Source: an uncultured Eggerthellaceae bacterium (GTDB lineage: Bacteria > Actinomycetota > Coriobacteriia > Coriobacteriales > Eggerthellaceae). Taken from it: DNA of 64,000 nt. Where the stretch lies: positions 62,001 to 126,000 of the forward strand of contig CAJURX010000002.1 of NCBI GenBank assembly GCA_910589125.1, written 5' to 3'. Below are positions 16,483 through 25,200 of this stretch, in pieces; within the stretch, counting starts at the first letter, position 1, and every line of letters starts with the position of its first letter. Position numbers and translations under genes: made by a program. Under the pieces are notes generated by a model. The model ran no database searches. It saw nothing but the letters and a program-made list of their open reading frames with translations, and was not told the DNA's origin.

Positions 16483-17066
16483 ATCACACCTCCCGAACGG
16501 GGCTCACGTGCACACCGGCTCTCCCCACCCGTCCCATGCGATTCCGGCCATAGCATCAAAGCCGCTTCCTGCAAGTACGCCTGCGCTTCAGCCATGTCAC
16601 CGCGCTCGCAAAGGCCCTCCACCACGTGCACGTGGTTGCGCAGGTCGTGGCGCAAGCGAGCAGCATCGCGCAGCTGCCCCTGCATATGAGCGGCTTTCGC
16701 AAGGTATTCGTCGGCGCGGGCTTCGAGCGATGCGGCGCGGAGGTCGGAGAGCTGCTTATCAGCGTAGCGCTGCATCTGAGAGAACAGGAGGAGGTCTACA
16801 CCGAGATAGGTAACGAACATGATGAGCGGGGGCACCATGTATTCTGGGACATCATGGTCAGCCAAGCCGTATACCAGATACAGAATGACGACGAACAGCA
16901 CAAGCTGCGCAAGCGGGAAAGCGAGGAACACCCTACCTTGGACCGCGCTCCCGCTTCTACCCTCACCTCGCAAAGCAGCAAAGCTTGACCTCATAACGAA
17001 GCGCCTGCATGCCTTCACGAACAACCAATACATCAACGCCAGGATGATGATATGGATGAGGACCAC
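16479..17066 (-). pseudogene. Sensor/phosphoacceptor protein 2, C-terminal fragment after a frameshift
   Basis: 195 codons starting inside a transmembrane segment (VLIHIIILALMYWLFVKACRR). By comparison with sensor 4 (VVVPFHILCLSALFWLFAKACR) this is the direct continuation of the 17033-17464 fragment. It carries two or three hydrophobic segments, the shared linker and the intact H-box LRHDLRNHVHVVEGLCERGD, then a longer tail than the other copies (ending EPRSGGVM). The two parts are joined if one T is restored in the run at about 17086-17089. The stop overlaps the sensor 3 start by 4 bases. Confidence 0.75.
16576..16796 (-). repeat. Near-identical 3' sensor module, copy 2
   Basis: About 220 bases including the GCTGCATCTGAGAGAACAGG segment shared with copy 1. 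It differs from the other copies at scattered single positions only. Confidence 0.85.
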
Positions 17067-17464
17067 GACAAGGATGTACTCACAAAATGCGCAGCGACAA
17101 CCGCATTATCCATGATCGGCTGTCCCACCACGACCATCCAAAGCACTGCTACGGGAAGCTCCGCTGCATATTGTATGACCACAGCCAGAGTCGTCACGAT
17201 GACCTTAACGAACATAGAACCTTTCAAGCAAGCTAGAGGCGGTATGATCAAGATAGCTGAACCGATCACCATGGCAGCTTCCGCGCTCCAATACTGCTTC
17301 GTCATCACAGCAACAGCGATCGTCGCAGCCTGAACACCCCAATACACGCGTGCATCCTTTGGTGGGAAGATCGACGCGAGCGCATACGCGAAGACGATGT
17401 TCGAGGGACCCGCAGACACCAAGATGATGAGAGCGTATGTCCAGTTGAATGCGTCAAGCATCAT
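17033..17464 (-). pseudogene. Sensor/phosphoacceptor protein 2, N-terminal fragment before a frameshift
   Basis: 143 codons, beginning MMLDAFNWTYALIILVSAGP and nearly identical to sensor 4 for about 50 residues. After VVAAHF the frame changes into Ser-rich nonsense (VSTSLSWSS) and stops. With five instead of four T in GCGCATTTTGTGAG the frame reads HFCEYILVVVLIHI, which fits sensor 4. It is therefore a one-base deletion in a homopolymer. The start overlaps the stop of sensor 1 by 4 bases. Whether it is a true mutation, a slippage-prone switch or a sequencing error cannot be told from one sequence. Confidence 0.75.
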
Positions 17465-18375
17465 GATCTCTCCCCTGCATCGAGCAGGTCGGATACTCGC
17501 CGCAGATACGCCTGCGCTTCGGCCATGTCACCGCGCTCGCAGAGCCCCTCCACCACGTGCACGTGGTTGCGCAGATCATGGCGCAAGCGAGCAGCATCGC
17601 GCAGCTGTCCCTGCATATGAGCGGCTTTCGCAAGGTATTCGTCGGCGCGGGCTTCGAGCGATGCGGCGCGGAGGTCGGAGAGCTGCTTATCAGCGTAGCG
17701 CTGCATCTGAGAGAACAGGAGGAGATCAGAGAGCAAGCAGATGATGATAGGGAACACAGATGCCACCATATACGCAGGATCATTCTTTGCTACCGCGAGC
17801 GGAACATATATGAGAGACAAGACCAATATGATCTGCGCGAAAGGGAGCAAGGGAAAGGTCGCTGCGGACGCTCTCCGCAGCGATCCTCTCGGTTCCCAGG
17901 TGCTTCCCACCGAAGACGACAACCTTCTATATGTCAGGCAAAGCAACCAAAGCCCGACTCCGCAGAGGGCATAATCTGAGAACATCGCAACAAGGTACTC
18001 CGGCACATGCCCCAGATACACTTCATGGTCTAAGATCGTCAGCCCCGTGATCTGCATCCAGGCACTCCACATCAGCAGCTCGAGGCCAGTCTCCACGAAC
18101 TGCGCAGCAATGCAAACCACGATCTTCGATGACGCTCTTCCTTGCAGACATGCAACAGGGAACGCAACTTGAAGGAGCATGGTTATGGCAAAACGGCCAC
18201 CATCGGTCACGACGGGACTCAGCATGGCGATACCCAGCAAGCCAAGCAAGGATCCAAGCCAGAACACCTTCGCATCTTTCGGAGGAAACATGCTCGTCAG
18301 AGCTATTCCGAGCAGCAGCTGCAGAGGCAGCATCGAGCAATATCGCAGTAGCGCTTCCTGTAGCTCAGGCAGCAT
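17461..18375 (-). CDS. Sensor/phosphoacceptor protein 1: multi-pass membrane protein with H-box but no ATPase domain
   Basis: 304 residues from the ATG at 18375, chosen because MLPELQEALLRYCSM aligns with the N-termini of sensors 2 and 4 and because this ATG overlaps the kinase gene stop by 11 bases; the frame is open back to 18438. About six hydrophobic segments contain the shared FPPKDAK motif after the first helix. The C-terminal module has the intact H-box LRHDLRNHVHVVEGLCERGD and ends LLDAGERS. No ATPase domain follows. It is the first of the four sensor genes after the catalytic subunit. Role by inference as in sensor 4. Confidence 0.8.
   Translation of the reverse strand: MLPELQEALLRYCSMLPLQLLLGIALTSMFPPKDAKVFWLGSLLGLLGIAMLSPVVTDGGRFAITMLLQVAFPVACLQGRASSKIVVCIAAQFVETGLELLMWSAWMQITGLTILDHEVYLGHVPEYLVAMFSDYALCGVGLWLLCLTYRRLSSSVGSTWEPRGSLRRASAATFPLLPFAQIILVLSLIYVPLAVAKNDPAYMVASVFPIIICLLSDLLLFSQMQRYADKQLSDLRAASLEARADEYLAKAAHMQGQLRDAARLRHDLRNHVHVVEGLCERGDMAEAQAYLRRVSDLLDAGERS
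17504..17726 (-). repeat. Near-identical 3' sensor module, copy 1
   Basis: Shares its full length with copy 2 (through the AGAGAACAGGAGGAG segment), and its gene-junction flank (17332-17503) with 15421-15592. Confidence 0.85.
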
Positions 18376-19336
18376 CAGAACAAGCACTGCCTTCGCTATC
18401 GAGAAGCAAGATGACGGACGCGTGGAATGCATCACCATCTATCTGCGTAGTGAGCGCCCCTCCATGACGAGCAGCTATCTCCTCCACGATAGACAAGCCC
18501 CAGCCGTGATCCTCGATGCTCTTGAAGCCTGCGCGATCTTTGCTGGCCTTTTCCTTGTTGATGGTTTCCCCCTGCACCGATGAGGCATCGGCTATGCTGT
18601 TATGCGTGCTGATGATGAGCATATTGCCATGCACCTCTGATGCCACCACGAGAAATGGCTGAGCACAAGAGCTGCATTCGCTGGACCCGCGGGCCGCCTC
18701 CAACGCATTATCGATGAGGTTCGAGAACACCGCGCAAAGCTCCACATCAGGAATGGATGGTGTTCGCCGAGGAACCTCCAAAGCGAATTCAGCCCTCACG
18801 CCTGCCTGAAGGCACTCCGTGCGCTTCACGTCAACGATGACATCGATGATGGGATTGTCGCAGTAGCGGTAAGCCGCCTCCCCCATCACCTCCTGAACTC
18901 CCGACAATGCAGCTAATGCACTATCTCCATCACTGCTCTCTAAGAGCTGCGATGCACGCTCCAATTCTCGCTGTGCATTGATCCGGACGCGCTCTATGTT
19001 CTTGGCATCCTCTTCAAGCTTGGCGTTATACCGCTTCTGAATCTCAAGCTGTTCCGCAAGCATCTCTACGCGAGCTTCGGAGAATTCTTTATCTTGAGCC
19101 TGTCTGAGCTTCCGAAACAAGAGAGCATCGATCGGGCAGCATGCAAGGACCACCACCGTAGCCAGGATGGTCATAGACGCTGAGAGGTCGAGGGCGATGA
19201 TCCATGCGAAGAGAACAGCCGCCGTGAGGAGCTGGCTCCCTGGGAACATAGCATAGGCCGCCCTGCGCAAGAACCCAGCCCCCGACAAGCCACGCTGCAA
19301 TGCGATCGCAGTGATCACCAGCGCACCTAGGCTCAC
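18365..19336 (-). CDS. GHKL-ATPase subunit of a split histidine kinase, H-box histidine missing
   Basis: 323 residues from the GTG at 19336. Two or three membrane segments (to about residue 70) and a coiled-coil helix (about 75-115) precede an H-box-like helix NIERVRINAQRELERASQLL. Aligned with the sensors' ARLRHDLRNHVHVVEGLCER, the RHDxxNH motif has become RINxxRE, so the phosphoacceptor is absent. The HPK10 X-region (YCDNPIIDVIVDVK), N-box (FSNLIDNALEAA) and G-box (HGWGLSIVEEIAARHGG) are intact, so ATP binding is expected. A better start exists upstream: ATG 19361-19363 with GGAGGG 5 bases before it, but its third codon is TGA (19355-19357). Reading through gives MD-x-RIIAAIVSLGALVIT, which completes the first membrane helix. 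First gene of the sensor operon. Confidence 0.85.
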   Translation of the reverse strand: MSLGALVITAIALQRGLSGAGFLRRAAYAMFPGSQLLTAAVLFAWIIALDLSASMTILATVVVLACCPIDALLFRKLRQAQDKEFSEARVEMLAEQLEIQKRYNAKLEEDAKNIERVRINAQRELERASQLLESSDGDSALAALSGVQEVMGEAAYRYCDNPIIDVIVDVKRTECLQAGVRAEFALEVPRRTPSIPDVELCAVFSNLIDNALEAARGSSECSSCAQPFLVVASEVHGNMLIISTHNSIADASSVQGETINKEKASKDRAGFKSIEDHGWGLSIVEEIAARHGGALTTQIDGDAFHASVILLLDSEGSACSDAA

Positions 19337-19553
19337 GATCGCAGCAATGATCCTTCAATCCATCACAGCCCTCCATCTTTGTTCATGCGTCATCGGAATC
19401 TACCGGATTCATCCTATCGCATCCCCGGTATCAAATCCCCAATGTAATGAACGGCCTTTTAGGGGTAATACATCGATGCGCCACAAAAGATCATCTCTGA
19501 AAGAATATATCTGCAAACAGATTCACAAGGACAAGGAAAAGGAAGGGAATAGG

Positions 19554-20132
19554 ATGAAGAAGATCGCAACTGCCCTGTGCGCTTTCGCGCTCACTCTCGC
19601 ATTTCCGATGAGCGCATTTGCCTACTACTCTGGAGGCAATGACTATCCTGAATACCCCGAAGGTCCCGACTACATCACCAGTGGCGTCGTTAGCCAGTAT
19701 GGGGATAATGGCGAGATCTTCATTACCGGGGACGATCTGGCCATCTTCGGTGCAGGCGTCACATCTTCTACGGCAAGCAACGTTCCTAGCAGCTCCACCG
19801 TCATTGGATCGTACTATATCAATGGCGAGATATTCGAGGGAACCGCTACGATCAGCATCTTTCTTGGCCCAGAATATGCGAATAAGACCGTTGGCGTCTG
19901 GATTCAGCATGAAGACAACACGACAGAGGCATACAATGTCACCGCTGATGCAAGCGGTACGATCGCTCTCACCATGTCAAAATTCTCCGTCATCACTGTT
20001 ACCGAGAATCTAGTGCCCGGCATTGCCCCCAAGACAGGCATCGATGATACCGCTGTGCTGCTTTGCACTGCTGGTTCCCTGTTCATCGCAGCCGGTGCCG
20101 CATATGCCCTTCGCAAGAAGGTCACCGCATAA
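19554..20132 (+). CDS. Small secreted surface protein with APKTG sorting signal
   Basis: 192 residues from the ATG at 19554, with GGAAGGG upstream. A signal peptide (MKKIATALCAFALTLAFPMS, cleavage after AFA) is followed by a Tyr/Pro/Gly-rich N-terminus (YYSGGNDYPEYPEG), a Ser/Thr-rich beta-strand body and a C-terminal APKTG, a hydrophobic segment (VLLCTAGSLFIAAGAAYAL) and RKKVTA. This is the layout of a cell-wall-anchored protein with a variant sorting motif. It is followed by a terminator hairpin, then a sortase and an LCP gene, which are probably its attachment machinery. Its many Ser/Thr residues would suit glycosylation. It is divergent from the split-kinase operon, with 190 bases between the start regions. 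No known family recognised. Confidence 0.75.
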   Translation: MKKIATALCAFALTLAFPMSAFAYYSGGNDYPEYPEGPDYITSGVVSQYGDNGEIFITGDDLAIFGAGVTSSTASNVPSSSTVIGSYYINGEIFEGTATISIFLGPEYANKTVGVWIQHEDNTTEAYNVTADASGTIALTMSKFSVITVTENLVPGIAPKTGIDDTAVLLCTAGSLFIAAGAAYALRKKVTA

Positions 20133-20166
20133 AGTTGCCTTGCCCTATAGTTGTCGAAAGCCGCAA

Positions 20167-20199
20167 AGAAGAGCCTTCCCATAAGGCTCTTCTTTTTTT
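20167..20199 (+). terminator. Strong intrinsic terminator after the APKTG surface-protein gene
   Basis: A perfect 9-bp stem AGAAGAGCC (20167-20175) / GGCTCTTCT (20185-20193) with a 9-base loop is followed by a run of seven T (20193-20199). It lies between the surface-protein gene and the sortase gene, so it should make the surface protein more abundant than the sortase. Confidence 0.9.
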
Positions 20200-20235
20200 G
20201 CTGCCACAATTCCATGGGAAGGAAATGATGATCGC

Positions 20236-21180
20236 ATGACACTGGACAAGAAAGCTGAAAGCGCTCCATCAGCTACCAAAAAGAACGAGGCGATCGAGCA
20301 TGAAGCATCACCTGCTCCTTGGAAGAAAGCAAGCACATCCATGACCGAAGAATCACAGACAGATGCCGAGGAATCCCTCAATGAAAAAGATAGAAGAGGT
20401 CTCTGCCTGAAAGACTCTAAGCAAGCTGCTCTTGTCATCCTGCTGGTCATCTGTCTCATCAGCGCTGGCGCTGGAAGCGCCTACCTGCTCGATAGAGATG
20501 CGCAAGCGCGAGCCGAAGAGGAAGAACGTGCTCAGAGCGCTATCCCCACCGCCCCCGTTAATCTTCCCACAGAGACTCTAGTAGACAATCCAATCGACCT
20601 TGCTCCATGGCAGGAGCGCAACCCAGATATCTACGCTTGGATTTCCTATCCTGGAACAGCTATCAATCACCCCATTCTCCAAAATGCCGAGGATATGAAC
20701 CACTACCTTCAAAGAGATATGGATGGAAGCTATTCGGATTACGGTGAGCTTTATACCCAATGTTTGAATCGAAAGGATTTCGAGGATCCGGTCACCGTCA
20801 TCTATGGGCACACCTTTCCGAACACGAATGTGATGTTCTCAGACTTGCACTATCTAGATGATCCTACATTCATGGAACAGAATCCCTACATCTATGTATA
20901 TCTACCTAAGAAGATCCTTGCATACGAAGTGATCTCTGTAGCAGAGACCGATAATCAACTGATATTGTCGCAGCACGACTTCAGTAGCCCAGATGGAGTG
21001 GGCGCATACTTCGATTCCATTTTGCACCCTTCATGGGAATGGGCCTATGCCAAAGAGGGCATATCGCTAGCATCAGATTCAGATCGAGTTATCCAGCTCT
21101 CCACTTGCTGCATTCCGTCAGACCCTGAGAAAAGATATATCGTGACCGCAAAGCTCGTCAACGAGCAGAAAACACACTGA
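20236..21180 (+). CDS. Class B-type sortase
   Basis: 314 residues. A charged cytoplasmic N-terminus (1-62), one membrane helix (AALVILLVICLISAGAG, about 64-82) and an extracellular sortase domain. The catalytic triad is visible: His192 in IYGHTF, Cys291 in QLSTC and Arg300 in KRYIV. The order and the phrase DIYAWISYPGTAINHPILQ resemble class B sortases. These cysteine transpeptidases cleave LPXTG-like signals and attach proteins to the wall or to each other. Given the neighbour with APKTG, this sortase is probably dedicated to it. The stop overlaps the LCP gene start by 1 base. The N-terminal cytoplasmic extension is unusually long. Confidence 0.92.
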   Translation: MTLDKKAESAPSATKKNEAIEHEASPAPWKKASTSMTEESQTDAEESLNEKDRRGLCLKDSKQAALVILLVICLISAGAGSAYLLDRDAQARAEEEERAQSAIPTAPVNLPTETLVDNPIDLAPWQERNPDIYAWISYPGTAINHPILQNAEDMNHYLQRDMDGSYSDYGELYTQCLNRKDFEDPVTVIYGHTFPNTNVMFSDLHYLDDPTFMEQNPYIYVYLPKKILAYEVISVAETDNQLILSQHDFSSPDGVGAYFDSILHPSWEWAYAKEGISLASDSDRVIQLSTCCIPSDPEKRYIVTAKLVNEQKTH

Positions 21181-22172
21181 TGATGTTAGCAAAGAAGATC
21201 TCCTTCATTCTTCTCGCACTGCTTCTCGCAAGCATGCTTTGCATAGGATTCGCATATGCGTGGCTCAAGCACGAAGCATCTCAGGGCAAAGCAAGCCTGA
21301 CCAGCGACGCGACCACATATGCATATGACCCGGATATCGTGAATATCCTCTTTCTAGGCGTAGACAAAGAGAACGGACGATTAGGAGAGAACGCAAACGG
21401 TCAGAGCGATGCCATCATGATGATATCGCTCAACACTAGAACGAACGACGTCCTCTGCCATGCCATCCCTCGAGAGACCATTGCAACGATATATCTTCGG
21501 AGCAGAAGAACAGGGGAGCTCCATCCACGACAGGACTATCTTTGCCTACAACATGGCCTTGGGGAAACTGATGAGGAAAGCGGGACGCTAGCATGCAAAG
21601 CCGTCTCCCAGCTGCTTTACGATGTTCCCATTGCCCGCTTCTACACTCTCAACCTGTCAGGTGTCTGCGAATTGACTGACGCGATAGGCGGCATCCAGTT
21701 GACTGCTCTCTACGACGTAGAGGAAGCAGGCATAAGCAAGGGTGACCACCTCACCCTTACGGGAGAGAATGTTTTGGATTACGTTCGCGAGCGAGATGAA
21801 TCCAATGACGAAACCTCAAGTGAAAGGCTCGATCGGCAGCAGCAATTCATCGCGGCATTTTTTCAAAAAGCCGTTGAAGAATGCAAGGCGAACCCGACAA
21901 AGCTCCTTCAACTACTAGACGTCGCTCAGCATGGATCAGCAACGAATCTGACTACCTCAGAATTGCTGTATCTCATCTCCGTCATCTCAGAGGAGGATAT
22001 TTCCGAGATAGAGATCCTTACGCTCCCTGGGTCCCTGATAGAACAGCCAGACGCATATGCATATTACGAATGCGATCAAGAAGCAACAAAGCGTATGATC
22101 CTAGACAGATTCTGTATCCCCGAATCACAAGAAGGCATATCACCACCCTCTTCCGGATCAGAGCAAGCCTAG
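21180..22172 (+). CDS. LytR-CpsA-Psr (LCP) family glycopolymer transferase
   Basis: 330 residues. An N-terminal membrane anchor (ISFILLALLLASMLCIGFAYA) is followed by the LCP catalytic domain: NILFLGVDKENG, SDAIMMISLNT, LCHAIPRETI (conserved Arg), the GGIQLTA segment and LDYVRERDESNDETSSERLDRQQQFI, where the Arg residues bind the pyrophosphate of the lipid-linked donor. LCP enzymes attach teichoic acid or glycans to peptidoglycan; in Actinomyces oris LcpA glycosylates the sortase-linked surface protein GspA. The arrangement here (surface protein, sortase, LCP) invites the same interpretation. It is convergent with dnaE. Confidence 0.9.
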   Translation: MMLAKKISFILLALLLASMLCIGFAYAWLKHEASQGKASLTSDATTYAYDPDIVNILFLGVDKENGRLGENANGQSDAIMMISLNTRTNDVLCHAIPRETIATIYLRSRRTGELHPRQDYLCLQHGLGETDEESGTLACKAVSQLLYDVPIARFYTLNLSGVCELTDAIGGIQLTALYDVEEAGISKGDHLTLTGENVLDYVRERDESNDETSSERLDRQQQFIAAFFQKAVEECKANPTKLLQLLDVAQHGSATNLTTSELLYLISVISEEDISEIEILTLPGSLIEQPDAYAYYECDQEATKRMILDRFCIPESQEGISPPSSGSEQA

Positions 22173-22208
22173 CTTCACCTCCTCCTGCACTGAAACGCCA
22201 GATCCCAC

Positions 22209-25200
22209 CTACGCCACCACGCGGCCGAAGAGGCGCGATATCTCCGTCCTCAGGACATCGCTCTCAGAATCGACCGTCACGGGCAGCTCCGCCCTGAACT
22301 TGCGCCCATCTGACTGATGCACCATGAGCACCACGCCATCGCGACCGGGGAACGAGCTCAAGATGGAATTGAGGCGCTGCGACTTCGCCGCATCGAACTC
22401 ACGCGAATCCAGGCGGATCACCAGATGCCCCGGCCCCTTCTTTGCCATGTTCGCCTGCGATTCATCCAGCACCAGCTCCGATATCTCATAGGCGATGATC
22501 TGGCTGCCGCGATCGGATACCTCGAACTTGCCCTTGAGGGTGACCACAGCATCCTCCCGCAGCACGTTCGACACCTTGGAATAGTCGAACACGATGCAGT
22601 CGATCATGCCCGTGGCATCCTCCAACTGGAAGTTGGCCATGATGGTCCCGCGCTTCGTCGGCTTGGTCGCCACCGAGGACACCAGCCCCGCGAAGGTGGC
22701 GGACTTGATCTCCTTCGTACGCTCGGACAGCTCACCCATGTTGTGCTTCGTGATCTTCGCCATCATGCCCTCATAGGGCGCCAAGGGATGGTCGGAGACG
22801 TAGATGCCCATGATCTCCTTCTCATAGCGCAGCAGCTCGCGCGCGGGCCACTCCACCCCATCCGGCGCAGGGACGTCGTTCTCGAACCCGGAATCCTCCA
22901 CGTCGCCGAACATGTCGAACATCGTGACCTGTCCTTGGCTGGCATCCTTCTGACGCTTCTGAGCATCCTCGAGCAGTGGCGTCTCCTCGAGGAAGTGGAT
23001 CAGCTGCCTGCGCGTATACCCGCAAGAATCGAACGCGCCGCCCTTGATGAGAGCGTCGATGGCCTTGCGGTTCACGCATTTCAGATCAACGCGCGAGACG
23101 AAGTCATGCAGGTTCTCGAACGCGCCGCCGCGCTCGCGCTCGGCGATGATGGCCTCGGCAACATTGCGCCCGATGCCACGCACGCCCATGAGGCCGAACA
23201 CGATGCCCTCCTCAACAGGCGTGAACTCCACGTTGGAGGTATTGATGTCCGGCGGCAACACCGGAGTGCCGTTGTGGTTGCAGCTGGCGATATAGCGGAT
23301 CAGGCGATCGGTCTTGCCCATGTAGCTCGAGAGCACCGCCGCCATGTAGTCGTTCGGATAATGCGCCTTCAGATACGCCGTGCGCATGACCAAGATGGCA
23401 TAGGCAGCAGAGTGGGACTTGTTGAACGCGTATTTAGCGAACTTCTCGGCGTCCGTCCAGATCTGCTTCGCCACATCAAGGGAGAACCCATTGTCGACCG
23501 CACCGGTATTCCAGTCCCCTTGGAGCTCCTTCATCACGTCGAGCTTCTTCTTGCCCATGGCCTTGCGGAGCTTGTCGGCCTTGCCGGCGGAGAAGCCGGA
23601 CATGGCCATGGAGATCTGCATGATCTGCTCTTGGTAGACCATGGTGCCATTCGTCTCCTCCAAGATGGAGCGCAGGCGATCGTCGTAGTAATGGATGTTC
23701 GCCTTGTTGTTGGCAGCCTTGACGTAATCATCCACCATGCCGGACTCCAACGGGCCCGGGCGGTTCAGCGCGATGGATGCGACGATGTCCGAGAAGCACT
23801 TCGGGGGGAGCCGCTTGAAGAGGCTCACATACAGCGCACTCTCCACCTGGAACAGGCCATCCATGTTGCCGCTCCGCATGAGGCGGAACGCTTCCTCATC
23901 ATCGGTCGGGATCTCCTCCGGCACGATGCGGACGCCGGTCCTCTGGTAGATGTTGTTGCACGCACGCGAGAGCACGCCCAAGGTGCGCAACCCCAAGAAG
24001 TCCATCTTGAGCAACCCGAGCTCGGGCGTGTAATGGCCGTCGAACTGCGTGATGATGCCGCCGCCCTTGGTGTCTCGCTTCATGGGAACATGGTCCGACA
24101 TGGGATCGCGGCAGATGATGGTGGCGCATGCATGCACGCCTTCGCCACGCACGTTGCCCTCGATGGAGAGGGCGGCATCCACGATGGTCCGCACCTCATC
24201 CTCAGCATCATAAGCTGCCTGCATCTCTGGATTCTTGCTGAGCGCCTCCTTGATGGAGATCCCCAGCTCATCAGGGATCATCTTGGAGATGCGATCTCCT
24301 GACGCGTACGGGTAGCCCAGCACGCGCGCAGCATCCTTCACCGCATTGCGGGCTTGGAGCTTGCCGAAGGTGATGACGCCTGCCACGTGGTCCTCTCCAT
24401 ACACATCCTTGATGTGCTCGATGACCTCGCCGCGCCGCTCGTCGTCGAAATCGACGTCGATATCGGGCATCTCCACGCGCTCAGGGCTCAGGAAGCGCTC
24501 GAACAGCAGGCCGTTCGAGAGCGGATCCAGGTCCGTGATGCCCATGGCATAGGCGACGATCGCGCCTGCTGCCGAACCACGACCGGGCCCGACGCCGATG
24601 CCCTGGCTGCGCGCCCATTCGATGTACTCCTGCACGATCAAGAAGTATGCAGGGAATCCCTGTTGGATGATGATGCCCATCTCATAGTCAGCGCGCTCTT
24701 GCGCCTCCGCAGGCACGGGCACGCCGTAGCGCTTCTCGAGTCCCTCTTGCACGCGCTTGCGGAACCAGGTCTCGTCCGTCTCACCCTCGGGCAAGGGGAA
24801 GCGCGGCAGGATGGTCTCGTTCTCGATCTCCACGTTGCATTTCTCAGCGACCTCTACGGTGTTGTCGCACGCCTCGGGGAAATCCGCCATGCACGCGCGC
24901 ATCTCCTCTTCGGTCTTCATGTAGAACTGATCGTTCTCGAACTTGAACTTGCGATCGGGGTCGTTGATGTTCTGCTTCGTGCCGATGCACAGCATGATGT
25001 CCTGCGCGTAGGCATCTTCCCTCGTGAGGTAATGGAAGTCGTTGGTGGCGATGGTCTTGAGACCGGCCGCCTGCGCGACTTCGGTCAGGCGATGGTTCAG
25101 CTCCGTCTGGGTGAGGCCAGAGTCCGTCTTGATGCCCTGATTCTGCAGCTCGATGTAGAAGTCACCCTCTTCGAAGCACTCTGAGAAGATGCCCGCCCAC

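Noticed and set aside
14639..17726. CRISPR array or transposon as source of the repeated ~200-base blocks
   Set aside because: The repeats are coding (linker helix and H-box in frame in all four genes), spaced by about 1 kb, with no spacers, terminal repeats or transposase.
10411..19357. Genome-wide reassignment of TGA to Trp or Gly as explanation for the two in-frame TGA codons
   Set aside because: Many clearly intact genes in the window end in TGA (for example the C26 amidotransferase, the antitoxin, atpH and the sensor genes with ATGA overlaps), so TGA is a normal stop here. No selenocysteine machinery is visible either.
19380..19480. A third copy of the surface-gene regulatory element upstream of the APKTG protein or the kinase operon
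   Set aside because: ATCAA- and GAAC-like words occur, but the 28/27-base spacing and the ungapped similarity are missing.
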